Shown in pieces: positions 44,731 through 56,500 of a stretch of 64,000 nucleotides of DNA. The DNA is taken from NCBI GenBank assembly GCA_049999805.1, contig JBNGIO010005980.1:1-64000 (forward strand), in the 5' to 3' direction. A program made the position numbers and the translations under genes. The stretch comes from Folioceros fuciformis (lineage: Eukaryota; Anthocerotophyta; Anthocerotopsida; Anthocerotales). Each line of letters opens with the position of its first letter. The first letter of the stretch is position 1. The notes under the pieces were generated by a model. It saw only the letters and a list, made by a program, of their open reading frames with translations, was not told the origin of the DNA and searched no databases.

Positions 44731-46251
44731 GTTGTATGTACATATGTAGTTGAGTTCTTGTCAGGGAAGAAATCACAATACCAGGCTAGATTTGTAATAG
44801 CCAACAAACATATACATGTACCCTTCGTCCGAGAGGAAGTTTGTAGTTCTATGGCATTGGGTCCAAAGCCATGCATAGACTTGTCAAAAACTTGTACAAT
44901 GAGGTTGTATTCTTAATTCCACTACAATTTATTCCTCCACGTTGGTGATTTGCTCGATTGTCCGTGAAAGATACTTAGTTTCGTTCCATCGCACACTTCA
45001 CCTTGATGCATGACAAAGGAAGCTATGCTTTGGTCCCATGAGCTTTAAGCCCGTGAAAGACCAAGACACGATAATAGGGACGCTATGGGAACCTAAATCA
45101 AGTAGCACGTTTCCTTTCCATATGCACTATTTGTCACAAGATACATCAAGATTATTATGGTTTCTAGCTACCTGTTAAAACTCACTCTGAACCGTTTGTA
45201 TTGTTTTCACACTTAACGTTGTCCTTTTTATCTCTCCTCGTTTGTTATTCTTGTTCTTGTTTTTCTTCTTGTCTTTAGAGCTTCTAATCATAACGCTTGT
45301 TCTGATTCTTTATGGTTCTTTTTTTTGTTGGCTTAACATGATGAGATTAATTTATAGTGCCATTGCCATGGTTGAGACATCTCTTTCTTAAGTCTATATT
45401 ATTTTTTATTTAAGTATTTTTTTAGAAAACAGTACAACTTCTCTCTCTTATGTCGACCTCTTGTTTTATATTTAAATATTTTTATCAAAAAGAGGCAAAG
45501 GCAAGAAACACAATCATATTTTCTATTATGTTTTATACCTAGAAGTAAGAAAGAGAATGAAGAGAGACATTAGGTATTCCACCTTTGTTACAAAGATTCT
45601 ATTCCCAAAATGGAGAAAAGAAAGCTGGCCAAGAAAAAGCATCTTCCTTTGTAGCTTCACACTAACTAGCCGCCCCTAGTGGAATGAAATTGTATTTCAT
45701 CCAAAGTTCTTTCCTTAAGGAAAATTGCATTCAGAAAAAAAAACTAGAAGCAAACAGAGCTCAAGAGGCTCTTGATTTTCTAATACATTATAAAAAGCAT
45801 GTGCTAACATTGAGACCCAACAATCCTATATCTCCTCAAACTTACACTCTTCAATATACAATTTCATGACCTCTCCAACCCTGTTGAAAACTCTCTCAAA
45901 ATTAGACCCCCCTCATTCTCCAAATTAGATTAGACACTTCTAGTATGGAGTCCAAGTTAAGCAACCTAATAGCTCCGACCCTTAGCCTTCTTCACTGTCT
46001 CAATAGTAGATCCACTTTCTCAAAATTAGAGCCTGTCTCAATAGTAGATCCACTTTCTCAAAATTAGAGCCCTTTTCATCCTCCACACCGTGAGGCTTGA
46101 GATTAGAGTCCAAGTTTAGTGACCTAAAATCTTGGCCTTTAGTCTTGTTCACTCTCCAAATCGTGAATCCCTAAGTCTAGAGTCCAAGTTCAGTGACTTG
46201 ACAACTATATCCTAATAATGACCTAGGTCTATAGTTCAAGATCGGTGACTT
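44731..46251. other. AT-rich sequence without a recognised gene
   Basis: T-rich blocks at 45230-45480. A 39-bp stretch (ctgtctcaatagtagatcca, then ctttctcaaaattagagc) occurs twice in tandem at about 45993-46070. Confidence 0.4.
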
Positions 46252-46407
46252 GGATAACTATACCCTAAAAGTGACCTAATAGGTCTAAATTATAGGGTGC
46301 CTAATTCACTTTCAAAGTTGTAGATCCTTGGATAACTATACCCTAAAAGTGACCTAATAGATTTGAATTATAGGGTGCCTAATTCACTTTCAAAGTTGTA
46401 GATCCTT
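46252..46407. repeat. 78-bp tandem duplication
   Basis: 46252-46329 and 46330-46407 (ggataactataccctaaaag, then tgacctaatag, and so on) differ at three bases. Shorter relatives of the same words lie at 46090-46250 and 46408-46450. Confidence 0.93.
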
Positions 46408-47013
46408 AAGTCTGGAGTCCAAGTTCAGTGACTTGACAGCTACCAGCTACACCCTAACTTTACCTTGTAAGGCTCACAGATAACGTTTGCATCTTATCTT
46501 CAAGACATTAATCCAAACTACAGAACTATGTAGAAATCATCCGCTCTTAAATTTGAGAGGAAATCTTTAAGAGGCACATGGGAGTGTGGCATTTCTTCGG
46601 CATGAACGCCATGTGTTTTTTGGTGAAAATCATGGATCTTGCAAAACTTGGATATCGCCTACGTTGAATTCTTGGCTGTGGCCGATGATTCAAGAAATTA
46701 AGCATGCAATCCTCTTGGTGAAAAATGCTAAAACACGCTTCAAACCTCCGATGGAGAAATGGCCCAGCTCACCTAAGCTCACTGCCAAGCTCTCCAACCT
46801 CCCTCAGCCCTAAGATCTCCATGGCTTCCCAAGCTCTCTCTTGCTTGGAACTCCCCATGAACAAAACTCGTATTAAAATCCTTAATCTTAACAGAAAATA
46901 AGTAGAAATTTGTAGAGAGACAAGTTGATTTTTTTCTCCAAACTTATGTTCGAAGTTGGATTCCATCTTCAGATCCGACTCATGCTCCAAACTCCAATCC
47001 CACTTCAGATCCG

Positions 47014-47023
47014 NNNNNNNNNN
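47014..47023. other. 10-N gap flanked by duplicated sequence
   Basis: The 22 bp before the gap (46992-47013) are repeated directly after it (47024-47045), and the wider flanks repeat the same words (gatccgactcatgctccaaa). As at 26903, this looks like unmerged overlapping contig ends, possibly helped by a true short tandem repeat. Confidence 0.85.
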
Positions 47024-47045
47024 CTCCAATCCCACTTCAGATCCG

Positions 47046-48012
47046 ACTCATGCTCCAAACTCCAATCCCAGCTCTAGTTTTTGTTGGAAACTTTCAAGTG
47101 TTGCAGAACTTCCCTTCCTAATATGGAATAATGAAAGTGGTAAGTTTAAGCCTTACAAAACTTCCTTACTTCTTGACATGAAACAAATCAAGAGTTTGGG
47201 CCCTCCACACTCCATTCTAGCACCTTCCAACCAGCTGAGTCCGGGTTGAGTCATCTCGTTGCTTTGAAGTTCAGTCCAAGGTGAGTCATCCATCCCAGCA
47301 GCAGCGGAGGATTGCTGGCGATTTTTTTTTTTTTCTCTCCCCCTTCATGAACATATATATATGCTCAAGGTAATATTAAAAAAAACAAAATTCTTTCATG
47401 TCTCACACGCACCTGCACAGATGTACAGACATACCTTCGACGAAGACATCCCGAATGTTCCACGGAGTCTCCCCCTCGGCCCCGCAACAGTGACCCTCCT
47501 CCCGCTTCCTGGCATGGTGTGTGGTCCTGAAGATAGAAAGGGGTGCAGGTGGTGGGGCCGCGACAAGGCTTGGCTTACCAAACTGCACAAAAATATTTGT
47601 GGGCACGGATGTGGGGCAAGAGTCTGCGATTGGGCAGGGGCAGTTGATGGCGGCAGAGAAGAGCTGAGCAGAGCAGAGGGAGATGCAGCAGAGGCAGAGG
47701 CATGGCTGCCCTAGGCTGTCCAGTCACTGTCTTGCCACAGAAATCACGCGCCGCTGTGCGGAACCCAGCTTCAGGAACAGCCCACCAGCTGGAGTGCCGG
47801 GCTGGCAGACTGAAGACGTGTACTCACCTGCTGCGGTGCCTGCCTTCACCACCCAATCAATCGACGCTTGGTTCCAGAAGATTTGGCAGCCTCCATTAAA
47901 GTGAAAGGGAAGTTGGAAGTGAGTCTCGGGGGCGAGTACGTGAGACGGAAGTCGCGAGTGCTCGTCCGAAACGGGCGAGGCGTGAACACAGGATTAGGTC
48001 ATTAAGAACGTA
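47046..48012. other. Unassigned sequence
   Basis: A run of 15 T lies at about 47321-47335. GC-richer from 47440. Overlapping ORFs, none recognised. Confidence 0.3.
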
Positions 48013-48084
48013 ATTTCCGTGATCGACTGGTGGTGCGTAGGACTGCAGAACAGCAGGTTGCGTGTTCAATTCACGTCCGGTACA
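48013..48084 (+). pseudogene. tRNA-Trp-derived pseudogene or SINE head
   Basis: The 72 bases follow plant nuclear tRNA-Trp from end to end, as I remember that sequence: ccgtg near the start, ctggtggtgcg for the D arm, gactgcaga for the anticodon loop, caggttgcgtgttcaattcacgtc for the variable and T arms, then cggtaca. The anticodon position reads GCA instead of CCA, the acceptor stem no longer pairs, and the anticodon stem is broken. It is therefore not a working tRNA. A perfect 9-bp hairpin (48104-48112 with 48121-48129) follows 20 bases downstream and might belong to the same SINE. Confidence 0.6.
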
Positions 48085-48611
48085 TCCAGGCGAAGCACGG
48101 AAACCGCTGAAGTCCCTGTTCTTCAGCGGACCCCCTGGCTGCAGATATTTCTAGTCCGGTCCCTTTCCCCTCGGGAATAAATGTGACGTGCCTACGGCAA
48201 AACAAATGTGACCCAACCCAATCCGACAACGAGTGAAGGGGAAAGAAGAGGCAAAAGAATCGAGTATGCCGCCCGTGCTCTTCGTCCTTGGCACTCCTGT
48301 AGATGGAGACGGATTTCTAGACTCCTCCAATAATTTGTGCGAAGTGCGTGAGCATTGGGTGAGAGAAGCGCAGCTCTTCCCCACAACTGTCTGCCGCTAC
48401 TGCTGCCAAGCTGGGAACGCCTAGGCCATTCCAGAAATGAATGGACGAGGCCGCTGTCCTGGAGTCCCGTCTGCAGAAGGCAGGAGGGAGAGTTTATGTA
48501 CCCGATTGTCAGCTCGTGGTGGGTGAAGTCTTGGGTGAACTATGATCCACCCACTGCGGGTACTGCTGCCGTGTGAGGTGGTTCTGCTTCCCCGTTCACG
48601 TCTCCGTCGTC
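48085..48611. other. Region 3' of the SPPL gene
   Basis: Contains the hairpin ccgctgaag-tccctgtt-cttcagcgg at 48104-48129 and the likely 3' UTR of the SPPL gene. No other gene recognised. Confidence 0.4.
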
Positions 48612-51600
48612 CTAGCTCCAAAGGAGGTTCATCTCCCCCCCTCCTCCATGCCAGGAAGAACGCAGTTCCTACCGGATACGTTACACACGTGGAATGCTGG
48701 TTAGCCCTGGGTGGAAACAGATGGGAAACACACCTCGGTTAAAGTGAGGAGGAAGGCGTTGCGTTTACTAACGAGTGTGCAAAGTACGATGTACAGAAGG
48801 GTCGGTTGACCCTTGCCGTCCATGAGGTTAGGTGCCACGTAAGTCAGGAAGAGGCCTGCAAGAGGATCGGTACTCATTAGCCCCGGGTAACACCTGAACG
48901 GGATTTCGGTGGTGTAGAGACTTTACCGAAACCGTAGCCCATGATTGCCCATAAGAAGTATCCTTTCGTGAGGCTTTTTTTCTCTGCCCAGTCATACCTG
49001 CGAAATAGCAACAGCGACATTTCAAGGGTTGTGATCCGGCGTGTTCTGCGATTACTGGCAACAACATAATAGCCGGTGACTTACCTGAGGCAGAAGGAGA
49101 CAAGGAGACCTGGCAGAAGAATGTCTCCAAAACCTACAATGCTGTAACCACCCCATGGGTTATACAGTCTGGGAACCTTCAGAAGCATCGGAATACCATC
49201 TCCTCCGCTTTTGTCACCTCGGGCAACCTGGGATGGTCACCGCATGAGCATCCTTAGATAGGACTAGCATGCAGGAGACGCTGTAAGAAAAGGGCAAAGA
49301 CATCTGCCATGTACTTACCACAATCATCACACTTTCGTGGCAGAAATAAGGTGATATGAACACCCAGAAAATGTCGTAGAAGAACGCACAACTCAATAGC
49401 ACCGTGGAAAACTGTGTCCAATAGCCCAGGTTACAAAAGCAGTTCAGACAACACGGACTGCTGGCTATTCTACACGCCTCCGTGTCGAAGGAGGTGAGTA
49501 ATTGCACCAGCACACCTTAATGTTGGGAAGTTGCACAATTTGGAGCACTGTAAGAATCAATGAAATGCCCTGGAGAGCAAACGCCGTGCAACGACATTTG
49601 TCAGTTATGACAACAGGGAGGCATTGGTGAGCCAGAGGATGTCGTAATGAGAACTTACAAGAATATCCTGAGCAATCCAGGCAAAGGAGAGATGCCGAAA
49701 TACTGCCCACAACACTCCGAATGTGATGCAGAAGGGAGCGACAAGTGAGAGCACCGATATGTCCCCGATTAAGGGTACCTTTACATAGAGGGAAGCTAAA
49801 CTGGGCGCAAACCTGCAGGGTTCCGAGGGCAAGCAGGAAACCAGGGAAGTGTGTAAACCTCCTGTATAGCTCAAAGCACAAAGGCACCTCTGTCTTGCAA
49901 CGAATAAAGCGTAACCCACAACACATAAGTGACCAACATCACGGAAGCATTTACCTAGAGAGAAGTGACACCACACAGGTTTGCAAGCCCTGCATTGCGT
50001 TCACAGCATGCTAAACGCATCAGGTGTCAAGCCAGATGACAGCGCACTAGAAACTCCTTGCGCGAGAACCAAATTCTATGGTCGATATATGCTATGTGTA
50101 GCTTTTCAGAGAATGAGGGTGGAAATTACCTCAACTCCACCAATACAAAACACAACCACCAGAATCATAAGGAACCACTTCGACATGAGAAAGTAGAGCA
50201 ACACCAAGAACGCGGATGCCAGAACGAGAAATAGCACTGCTGAAAAGACATTGATGTCAACCACGTTCTTCTCCTCACTACTTTCATCCACATAGAGGTC
50301 GACAACATCCTGATCACCAGACAAGAAAAATAAGGATAGCGAAGTTCAGACAAAGGCAGCCTTGATCATTGGTTGTCATGTAAAGCATAACTGGACGACA
50401 GTTAGATCAAACAGGATTGTCTCTCTGACATCGGATCACACTCCACATGCCGATCAACACACCTTCACTCTTCGGTAGTGTTGGATTGATGCCTCTTTCG
50501 CAGTCCATGCAGACCAGTAAGAAGCCCCCAGGATAGTGCCAACTGCCATCAGCCACAAAAAAACTTCCGCAACATCCACAAGCGGCCGTGTTGGAGAGAA
50601 GAGGAGCACTCTCACTAGAAACACAGGGGCAAACAGTAGTGATAAGCGTCTGCTCCCGCAAATAAGACAAACAAGCTTCGGCGTGCTGTGCTACAGACAC
50701 AGACGCAACACAGGACATACCCCTCTTCCCTGCCACAACATTAGCTTCCAGACTGCTTCCGGCATCTTTGGGCAACATCACCACAGGGATCGTGATATCG
50801 ACGAACGTATCATTCTCCTCGCACACCATCTTATAGAGCCTGTGACCATCCCACCACACGACCAGCACATACAAGTTCTCAGTGATAAGGAAGACTGCCT
50901 ATTCCACAAATAACCAGCACACCAACGAGGATCTCTACCTTCTTGGTCATGAACCACTAACAAGGGAATAGCTCCAGCCTGCTGTGCAATTTGAGCCTTC
51001 TTCGTAAAAGGTCCAATTCCCCTGTCAGCAATAGCAAAGGAAGGGATTTCCTGAAGACAAAATCACCGGTCAATTCTCACGCCCAAGGCAAGCACTACGC
51101 CAGGGGGAACAATTTCAGCGCGTCCTTGCCTTGGTCGTGATGTTTGTGCAGCGGTCCCTAGGATCTGCAATGAAGAGAGTGCACTGTGAGCATCTTCTTC
51201 TCTGCTCTGTATCTCGCCACCGAAGTGTGCACTGACTCCCACATACTCGTTCTCCTCGCCGTTAACCCAGTTTCGCACTTTCACCTACCATCCCACACCA
51301 TGTTTCCACTTAGCCACCTGCAAGAACGAGCACCCTTGCACTCCGAATTGGAGTGACCATGCACGCTGTGATCTAACCAAGAACTACCAAACACACTGAG
51401 TGCGTCTGCTGCACAGCCACCGGGTGACGCATCCCAGAACCTGCAGTAGGCATGCACCTACCAGCAAAAAAGCATTGTCGCAGCCAGCAACCCAGGGCGA
51501 ATCGTCATCGTCCGATGTGTCCCGAGCAACGACTTGCAGCAGCATGAGAGAGGCACTCAGCAAGATGATCAGCCAGACGAGCCCCAGTGCAGGGCCGCCA

Positions 51601-51632
51601 TGAGGCTGCCGGCCAGAAGAGCAGATCCCCAT
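48612..51632 (-). CDS. Signal peptide peptidase-like (SPPL) intramembrane aspartic protease, 14 exons, with frame breaks
   Basis: Exons (minus): 51632-51462, 51284-51130, 51050-50939, 50839-50721, 50614-50463, 50309-50130, 49989-49955, 49812-49659, 49569-49516, 49411-49319, 49227-49085, 48997-48927, 48854-48773, 48668-48612. Exon 1 encodes a signal peptide ([19 protein letters not shown]); exons 2-4 a lumenal protease-associated domain; exons 5-13 the multi-pass membrane core with [17 protein letters not shown], the catalytic YDIFWVF (exon 10) and GFGD (exon 11). This family cleaves type II membrane proteins inside the bilayer of ER, Golgi or vacuole. The third motif, QPALLY, reads QPTLLY. 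Exon 2 lacks one base (SL-x-DPRDRC), exon 4 lacks one base at its acceptor, and exons 13-14 join out of the family frame. Intron 2 starts GC. Either a recent pseudogene or sequence errors. Confidence 0.8.
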
Positions 51633-52118
51633 GGTCGGCTTCGCAAATGTCAGAGGTAATTCGCAGTCCTGATGGATGCCCAGCTCCGTTTCACGGCAAG
51701 CTCCAGCGCAGCAATGAGACTGCTAGGCTTGCGCAGTTCCAGAGTGCGGGGAGAATGCCACGCGAAGGGGAACGCGATGGAATTTACGTTCACGCGTCAC
51801 TTGGGACCTTGGGCCCTTTGTGATTTGCAAGCTTCTCTCCCTGATGTCGAGCCTGCCTTCCCTTTGTCACTTCAAATCCGGCTCGTCCTCTCCTCAAGTA
51901 CAGCTTGGTACAAAGTTCCCACGACGGAAATTCAACGCAGCCTTTGGATTTTATTCAATTTCATCGCCTCTTTTCGTTTCCTCATGTCCGGCACAACGGC
52001 CTCTCGTCAAGGAAACCGACGACTCGACCCTCATGCGAAGGTCCACGAACTTTGATCATCCTTTCGCCTCACTACAAACTATATTTGTAAGGCTCCCTTC
52101 AAAATTGAATTATTAATG
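51633..52118. other. 5' flank of the SPPL gene
   Basis: Probably the promoter and 5' UTR of the SPPL gene. Overlapping plus-strand ORFs at 51672-52116 are not recognised. Confidence 0.35.
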
Positions 52119-52560
52119 AACATCGACTTGGATGGCATTCTTGAACAAATGAAAATTCATCAGCATAGATTTACCGCAAGTTTGAAGGAAGTGTAGAACA
52201 CGCTCCGCGTAGATTCACAGCAAGTCTGAAGCAAAAGCAATTGTAGAACACGATCGGCATATATTTCCTCATGTTCGACATCTTGTCAACCTAGTTTCCG
52301 GAACTTCATTCCTTGAACCTAGGTTCACATGATGGGCAACAAGTATGAAGCAATTGTAGAACACGTGTAGGACATGATCTCCTCGTTTTTGGCATCTCGC
52401 CAAACTAATTTCCATTACATTCTGCATTCACACTATAATAATTTTTTTTATTTCAGTATTTATTAATTATAATTATTTAACACCAAATCACTCCTCGAGG
52501 TACGGTATTAATCAAGATCCACTTTGATGGTATTCTTGAACAAATGAAAATTTGACGCAA
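52119..52560. repeat. Dispersed short direct repeats
   Basis: tggatggcattcttgaacaaatgaaaatt (about 52128) recurs as tgatggtattcttgaacaaatgaaaatt (about 52522). Between them, ca(a/c)aagt-tgaagca-attgtagaacacg recurs three times with catgatctcctcgtttttggcatct / atatttcctcatgttcgacatct. Old tandem growth, non-coding. Confidence 0.6.
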
Positions 52561-52889
52561 TCCATTGGTGGTAGGCGATCTAACTCCCTCTATCTTCGTC
52601 TCGGTCTCGGGACACTTGCAGGCGAGAATCGGGTTTTGTCAACTAAGTGGGTAGTACAATATGACTAGCTTGAGGAGCTAGCATGCTGGGGTGACGTACA
52701 AACCACCAATTATCCACCCACCTCCTTCTAACTAAACCCTAGAAGGGAGCTAAACTACTTGAATGCTCTTATCGAAAGCTTCCCAAAGTTGGTACAAAGA
52801 GGTTTGTGCGGCAGCAGACGAAACCTAAACCCTATAATACACCATCTTCTAACAGGGCATAGTGGGACCTCATCTTGACACCTATCACC
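52561..52889. other. Unassigned spacer
   Basis: No gene recognised. Confidence 0.3.
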
Positions 52890-54023
52890 CTTACAACCCA
52901 AAAGCACTCAACCCTATCGCACTTTCCTTCTCAAAGATCTCAACATACTAGTAGATAGTAGTGATAGCAAGCAAGATTCCCGTTCCAGACCCAAAGGCAC
53001 CAATCAAGTAAGCCAAAAACACTTAGAGCACTGATACACATTTCACCTAAGGAAGCCACTGTTGGGTTGTAGCAATTCAACTCCTTTTCAAGGTTGCATT
53101 CCCAATTATCAGGAATCACCAATTGTTCGTCCTAATCAAACCAAACAGGGGAAAAAAAATCAGTATCCTAAAATTTCAGCTCACAAGCTGTAACCATTTG
53201 TAGTCACAAAGGCTAGATTGCACACTGCAAAAGTTTACCTTCAATTGCCTCGCCATGTCACGAGTTGATGTACCAGACACTCTAATCCATATCCCTGAGA
53301 ATAAGGAGCATGCTTGTTAGCATGCTCCTCGTTCTCAGACTACAATATTGAGTAAGGTCAATTAACACACTTAGGGGCCCATGACACGACTCAAGCTTTC
53401 ACAAGCAAAACTTTTAGCTTGGAGAGGCACTCGCACAAGCTTCTACCTAGCTGAAGGTGTGCTGTAATACACAAGTCCCCCAACAAGAATCACTTGACCA
53501 ACGAATGAGTGCTCATCCGCCTTCCACTTCCCAAGTAGTTGGACAAGAAAGTTGCCTCCAAATTTGTTATGTAACAACTATAAGACACAAGTAGGAGACC
53601 AATGTTATTGAATGCACACACCATTAGCGTTCTACATCAAACAGCAGTAGTTTCCAATCCATACAAAGAGTAAGGATGAGCAAGTACTTGGGACACGAAG
53701 TACAGATTGGAGACTAGGGCACCTTGCAGCATGATAGGCATACTGCATATGTAGGAAAGATTAATAGCATACTTGCTCTATTGTCCACGAGCCCTTTTAT
53801 TTCTTACTGGAAGTAAAACCCAAAAACCTTGAAGATAGACAACAAGGAGAAACACTACAGTTGCTGCCAACATATTAGTGGCACTTCCAAGTTCCTGCCT
53901 AAAGAAGGGCTGTTTCAATGCCTGTATCGATCCATCCTTGGAGAAGGCCGCATGAAGAAGGGCAACAGCTACATCTTTGAACTCAGGGCCATGATCAGTG
54001 GATGGAAGAGGCGGCTGAGCCAA
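52890..54023 (-). pseudogene. Sec61-alpha (SecY-type translocon) pseudogene, C-terminal half
   Basis: On the minus strand: GPEFKDVAVALLHAAF, LPVRNKRARGQ, then a TAG for the conserved second Gln, SMPIMLQGALVSNLYFVSQ, FGGNFLVQLLGKWK, then a gap, SGIWIRVSGTSTRDMARQLK (followed by a gtaaac donor), IPDNWECNLEKELNCYNP, and after a one-base shift GAFGSGTGILLAITTIY, a TAG for Gln, YVEIFEKE. This follows the C-terminal half of Sec61-alpha, the pore subunit of the ER translocon. Introns are still present, so it is a duplicated gene, not a retrocopy. Two CAG-to-TAG stops, a frameshift and a lost piece of exon at about 53300-53340 make it dead. The exon 57726-57930 belongs to the same gene; the copia element lies between. 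Confidence 0.88.
53300..53339. repeat. Near-perfect palindrome with 4-nt loop
   Basis: gagaataaggagcatgct, loop tgtt, then agcatgctcctcgttctc: 18-bp arms with two differing positions. It lies exactly where the Sec61-alpha pseudogene loses the codons before SGIWIRV, so it probably arose by template switching during a local rearrangement. Confidence 0.85.
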
Positions 54024-54039
54024 GTTGAGAGGGGCAGTG

Positions 54040-56500
54040 CTGCACAGCTATGCATCAGTATTGGGGCCAGGCGGTGTAGGGGTTGGCAAGGCATGATCCG
54101 GTGAGGTTGAATCATCAGACTTGTTGGAGGAGGAGTCGTTTATACAGATAGCATTGCCGTCATCTGGAGGGAACTTGGACGGTGGATCGATGGCGATGGT
54201 AGAGGGTACCCCGAGGTTGGGAGCGAGGTCGCGTGAGTTTGATGGTGGGGGCGATGCAACTAACTCCAAGAAGGTAACACTCCTAGCAAGTGTGATGGAG
54301 CCTGTTCGGGGATTAAAAATCTGGTAGGGCCTCACCTACTCGCTGTACCCTATGAAGGTCAGCTTCTCAACTCTATTTTCGAGCTTGCGCCGCTTCTTGG
54401 ATGGGATGTAGGCAAAGGGAGGAGAGCCGAAAACTCTGAGGTAAAGGATGTTGGGCTTTTTGCCCCAAAAGACCTCGTAGGGTATCTTGCCAGGAACCGA
54501 GCTGGTGAGGACTCGGTTTAAGATATAAGTGGCGGAGACAACTGCCTCTGCCCAATAGCTGGAGGGAAGGTTAGACCGGCGGAGCATACTTCAGGTCATG
54601 CTGAGAAGGGTTTGATTCTTTTTCTCTGCCACCCTATTATGTTGTTGTGTGTAAGGCACGATTAGTTGGCGTTCAATTCCTTTGCTCTATAGGTAAGTGT
54701 TGAAGGTGTCATTGACAAACTATGCGCCATTATTTGTCCGCAGAAATTTAAGGGTGTGGCCTGATTGCCTCTCGGCGGTGATTAGCTAGTTAGCAAAAAT
54801 ATGGAAGGTGTCGCTCTTGAGGCGCATGAGGAACGTCCAGGTATACCTACTAAAGTCATTGGTGAGGGACAAGTAATATTGGGTGCCCCCCAAGGGCTGT
54901 TCATGGATTTTCCTAGAAATATCTGCATGCACTAACGCTAGGGTAACATATGCCCTATGGGCATGAGTAGGGGAGGAGAGCTCCCGTTGTTTAGCTAGCA
55001 CACAGGATTCAAAGGTAGGGAGGCTTCGAAAACACCTTGGGAGGGGTTCTCAGTAGCAGTACTGGGCTAACATAGCTATCAACTTGTTTTTGTTAACATG
55101 ACCTAGCTGTGCGTGCCACAGGGAGGCCAAAGGCTGGGATTGGGCGTGGATACTGCTGGCCAGGAAAACAGGAGGGTCATATCACTTGTCGAAAGCCAAC
55201 CTATACAAGTCGTCCTGTGGAATCCCTTTGAAGACACATAACTAAGGGTTGGACGGTATGAAGAAGAAGCACTCGTCAGTCGAGGCTCTCATCTCGAAGG
55301 AACCTTGCTTCATGAGCTTGCTCAAAGATAGCACGTTTTTCCCCATATTAGGTACATACAGCACGTGGTCTAATGACAGCATGGTGCCATCTTGCAAAAC
55401 AAACTACGAGACCCCCTGGCCTTGAATGGTAAGGTTGGTATGATTCTGCTTGTCACCAAGCAAGACTCGCTCCTTGAGCGGTCATGCGTCTAGATGGGAG
55501 AACTGGGAGCTGTCATTGCAAATGTGGGCAATGGCCCCATTGTTCAAATACCAGCCCTTGTCCTTGGAGGTTTGGCTGGTGAGACATACGGTAAGGATTT
55601 TGATGGTCTTGGTGCTTTCAAACTGACTCTTCCCAGTTGTGGAAGCTACCGCAGCTTGTCGAAGGCCTGCCTTTTGAGGCTCTTCTGCCTTCTTCTTGCA
55701 GCACTCGTGGGACCAGTGGCCGGGGATGCCATACTAGATACAGTTTCCTGGATGTTGGGGTGGAGCAGAAGAAGCTTCGCATTTAGGGGCAGAAGATGAG
55801 CGATTGGGCCTAAGTTTGGTTGCTAAGGCCCTGTCGATTCTTTTCTTAGATCTTCCTACTGAGTTTTGGTGGCTTTGCTCTTGCTGGTAGATTGTCCCTA
55901 TGATCTCCTCCACTAAGCGTGAGGAGCCGAGCTGGCTCTAACATTGCCTACTCGAGACTAGCATAAGACTAGTCACAAAGTTATTGTAGGAGGAGGGGAG
56001 GCTCATGAGAAGCTGGGCTGCTGCGTCATCCTCGGACATAACAGATCCAAGCGAGGCGAGTAAGCCACGGAGGTGGCGGAACCTCGAGGTATGAGCGGCT
56101 ATAGTATCTCCCTTCTTCATCTTGAGTGCATTGAATTCCTACCAGGCATAGTATAGAATGAGGACGTTGTTCACGTTGTAGGTGTTAGAGAGCTGCTCCC
56201 AAATGGCTTGGGCATCGGTGAGGAACTCCACGCTTGGAAACTAGACTAGAGTCCAAGCCGCTAATCAACAGCGCAATGGCAATGCCATTCAAGTAGTCCC
56301 ATTTCTCGATAGCAGCAGCAGATGGAGTAGGTGAGGCATGAGGGTCGGGCTTCGGAAATGTTTCGTCTACGATCCTTCAGAGGCCTCTTCCAATGAGGAT
56401 GGTCTTCATGCGAACTCGCCACACTGGGTAGTGAGTTCCGTTGAACCTATCTTTTTCTTTCATGTGATCTGTGAACACTGGCTTGAAACGCCCAGTGCAG
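54040..56500 (-). mobile_element. Second Ty1/copia remnant, inserted in the Sec61-alpha pseudogene
   Basis: Read on the minus strand. gag from about 56460: RFNGTHYPVWRVRMKTIL, WDYLNGIAIALLISGLDSS, and after frame changes TSRFRHLRGLLASLG and LLMSLPSSYNNFV. Zinc knuckle CI-stop-YGIPGHWSHEC near 55690-55730. Protease NNGAIAH (family DSGATSH, so the catalytic Asp is Asn). GAG-pre-integrase LWHAQLGHVNKNKL. Integrase core VHADI, YYLSLTNDFSRYTWTFL, NNGA-stop-FVNDTF, then SSYWAEAVVSATYILNRV and KLENRVEKLTFIGYSE. A Pro/Ser-rich linker ends at about 54048. RT and RNase H are missing and no LTR was identified. Many stops (mostly TAG) and shifts. Confidence 0.85.
54336..55001 (-). pseudogene. copia integrase, degenerate
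   Basis: Two open parts (55001-54786 and 54587-54336) with a stop-ridden middle. The acidic triad region is partly readable: the first Asp in VHADI, the second near LRTNNGA (family SDNGGE), and the region of the third Glu around QQHNRVAEKKNQTLL. Four stops lie between Asn-Trp (TAG for Trp in a CTGG context) and SMLRRSNLP. It can no longer encode a working integrase. Confidence 0.8.

Noticed and set aside
48104-48129. Perfect 9-bp hairpin read as a bacterial-type terminator
   Set aside because: There is no T run after it and the context is a plant chromosome; it is reported only as possible SINE structure.
54121-54327. Plus-strand ORFs over the copia linker (68 codons)
   Set aside because: Shadow of the minus-strand copia linker, which is recognised by homology with its neighbouring integrase.
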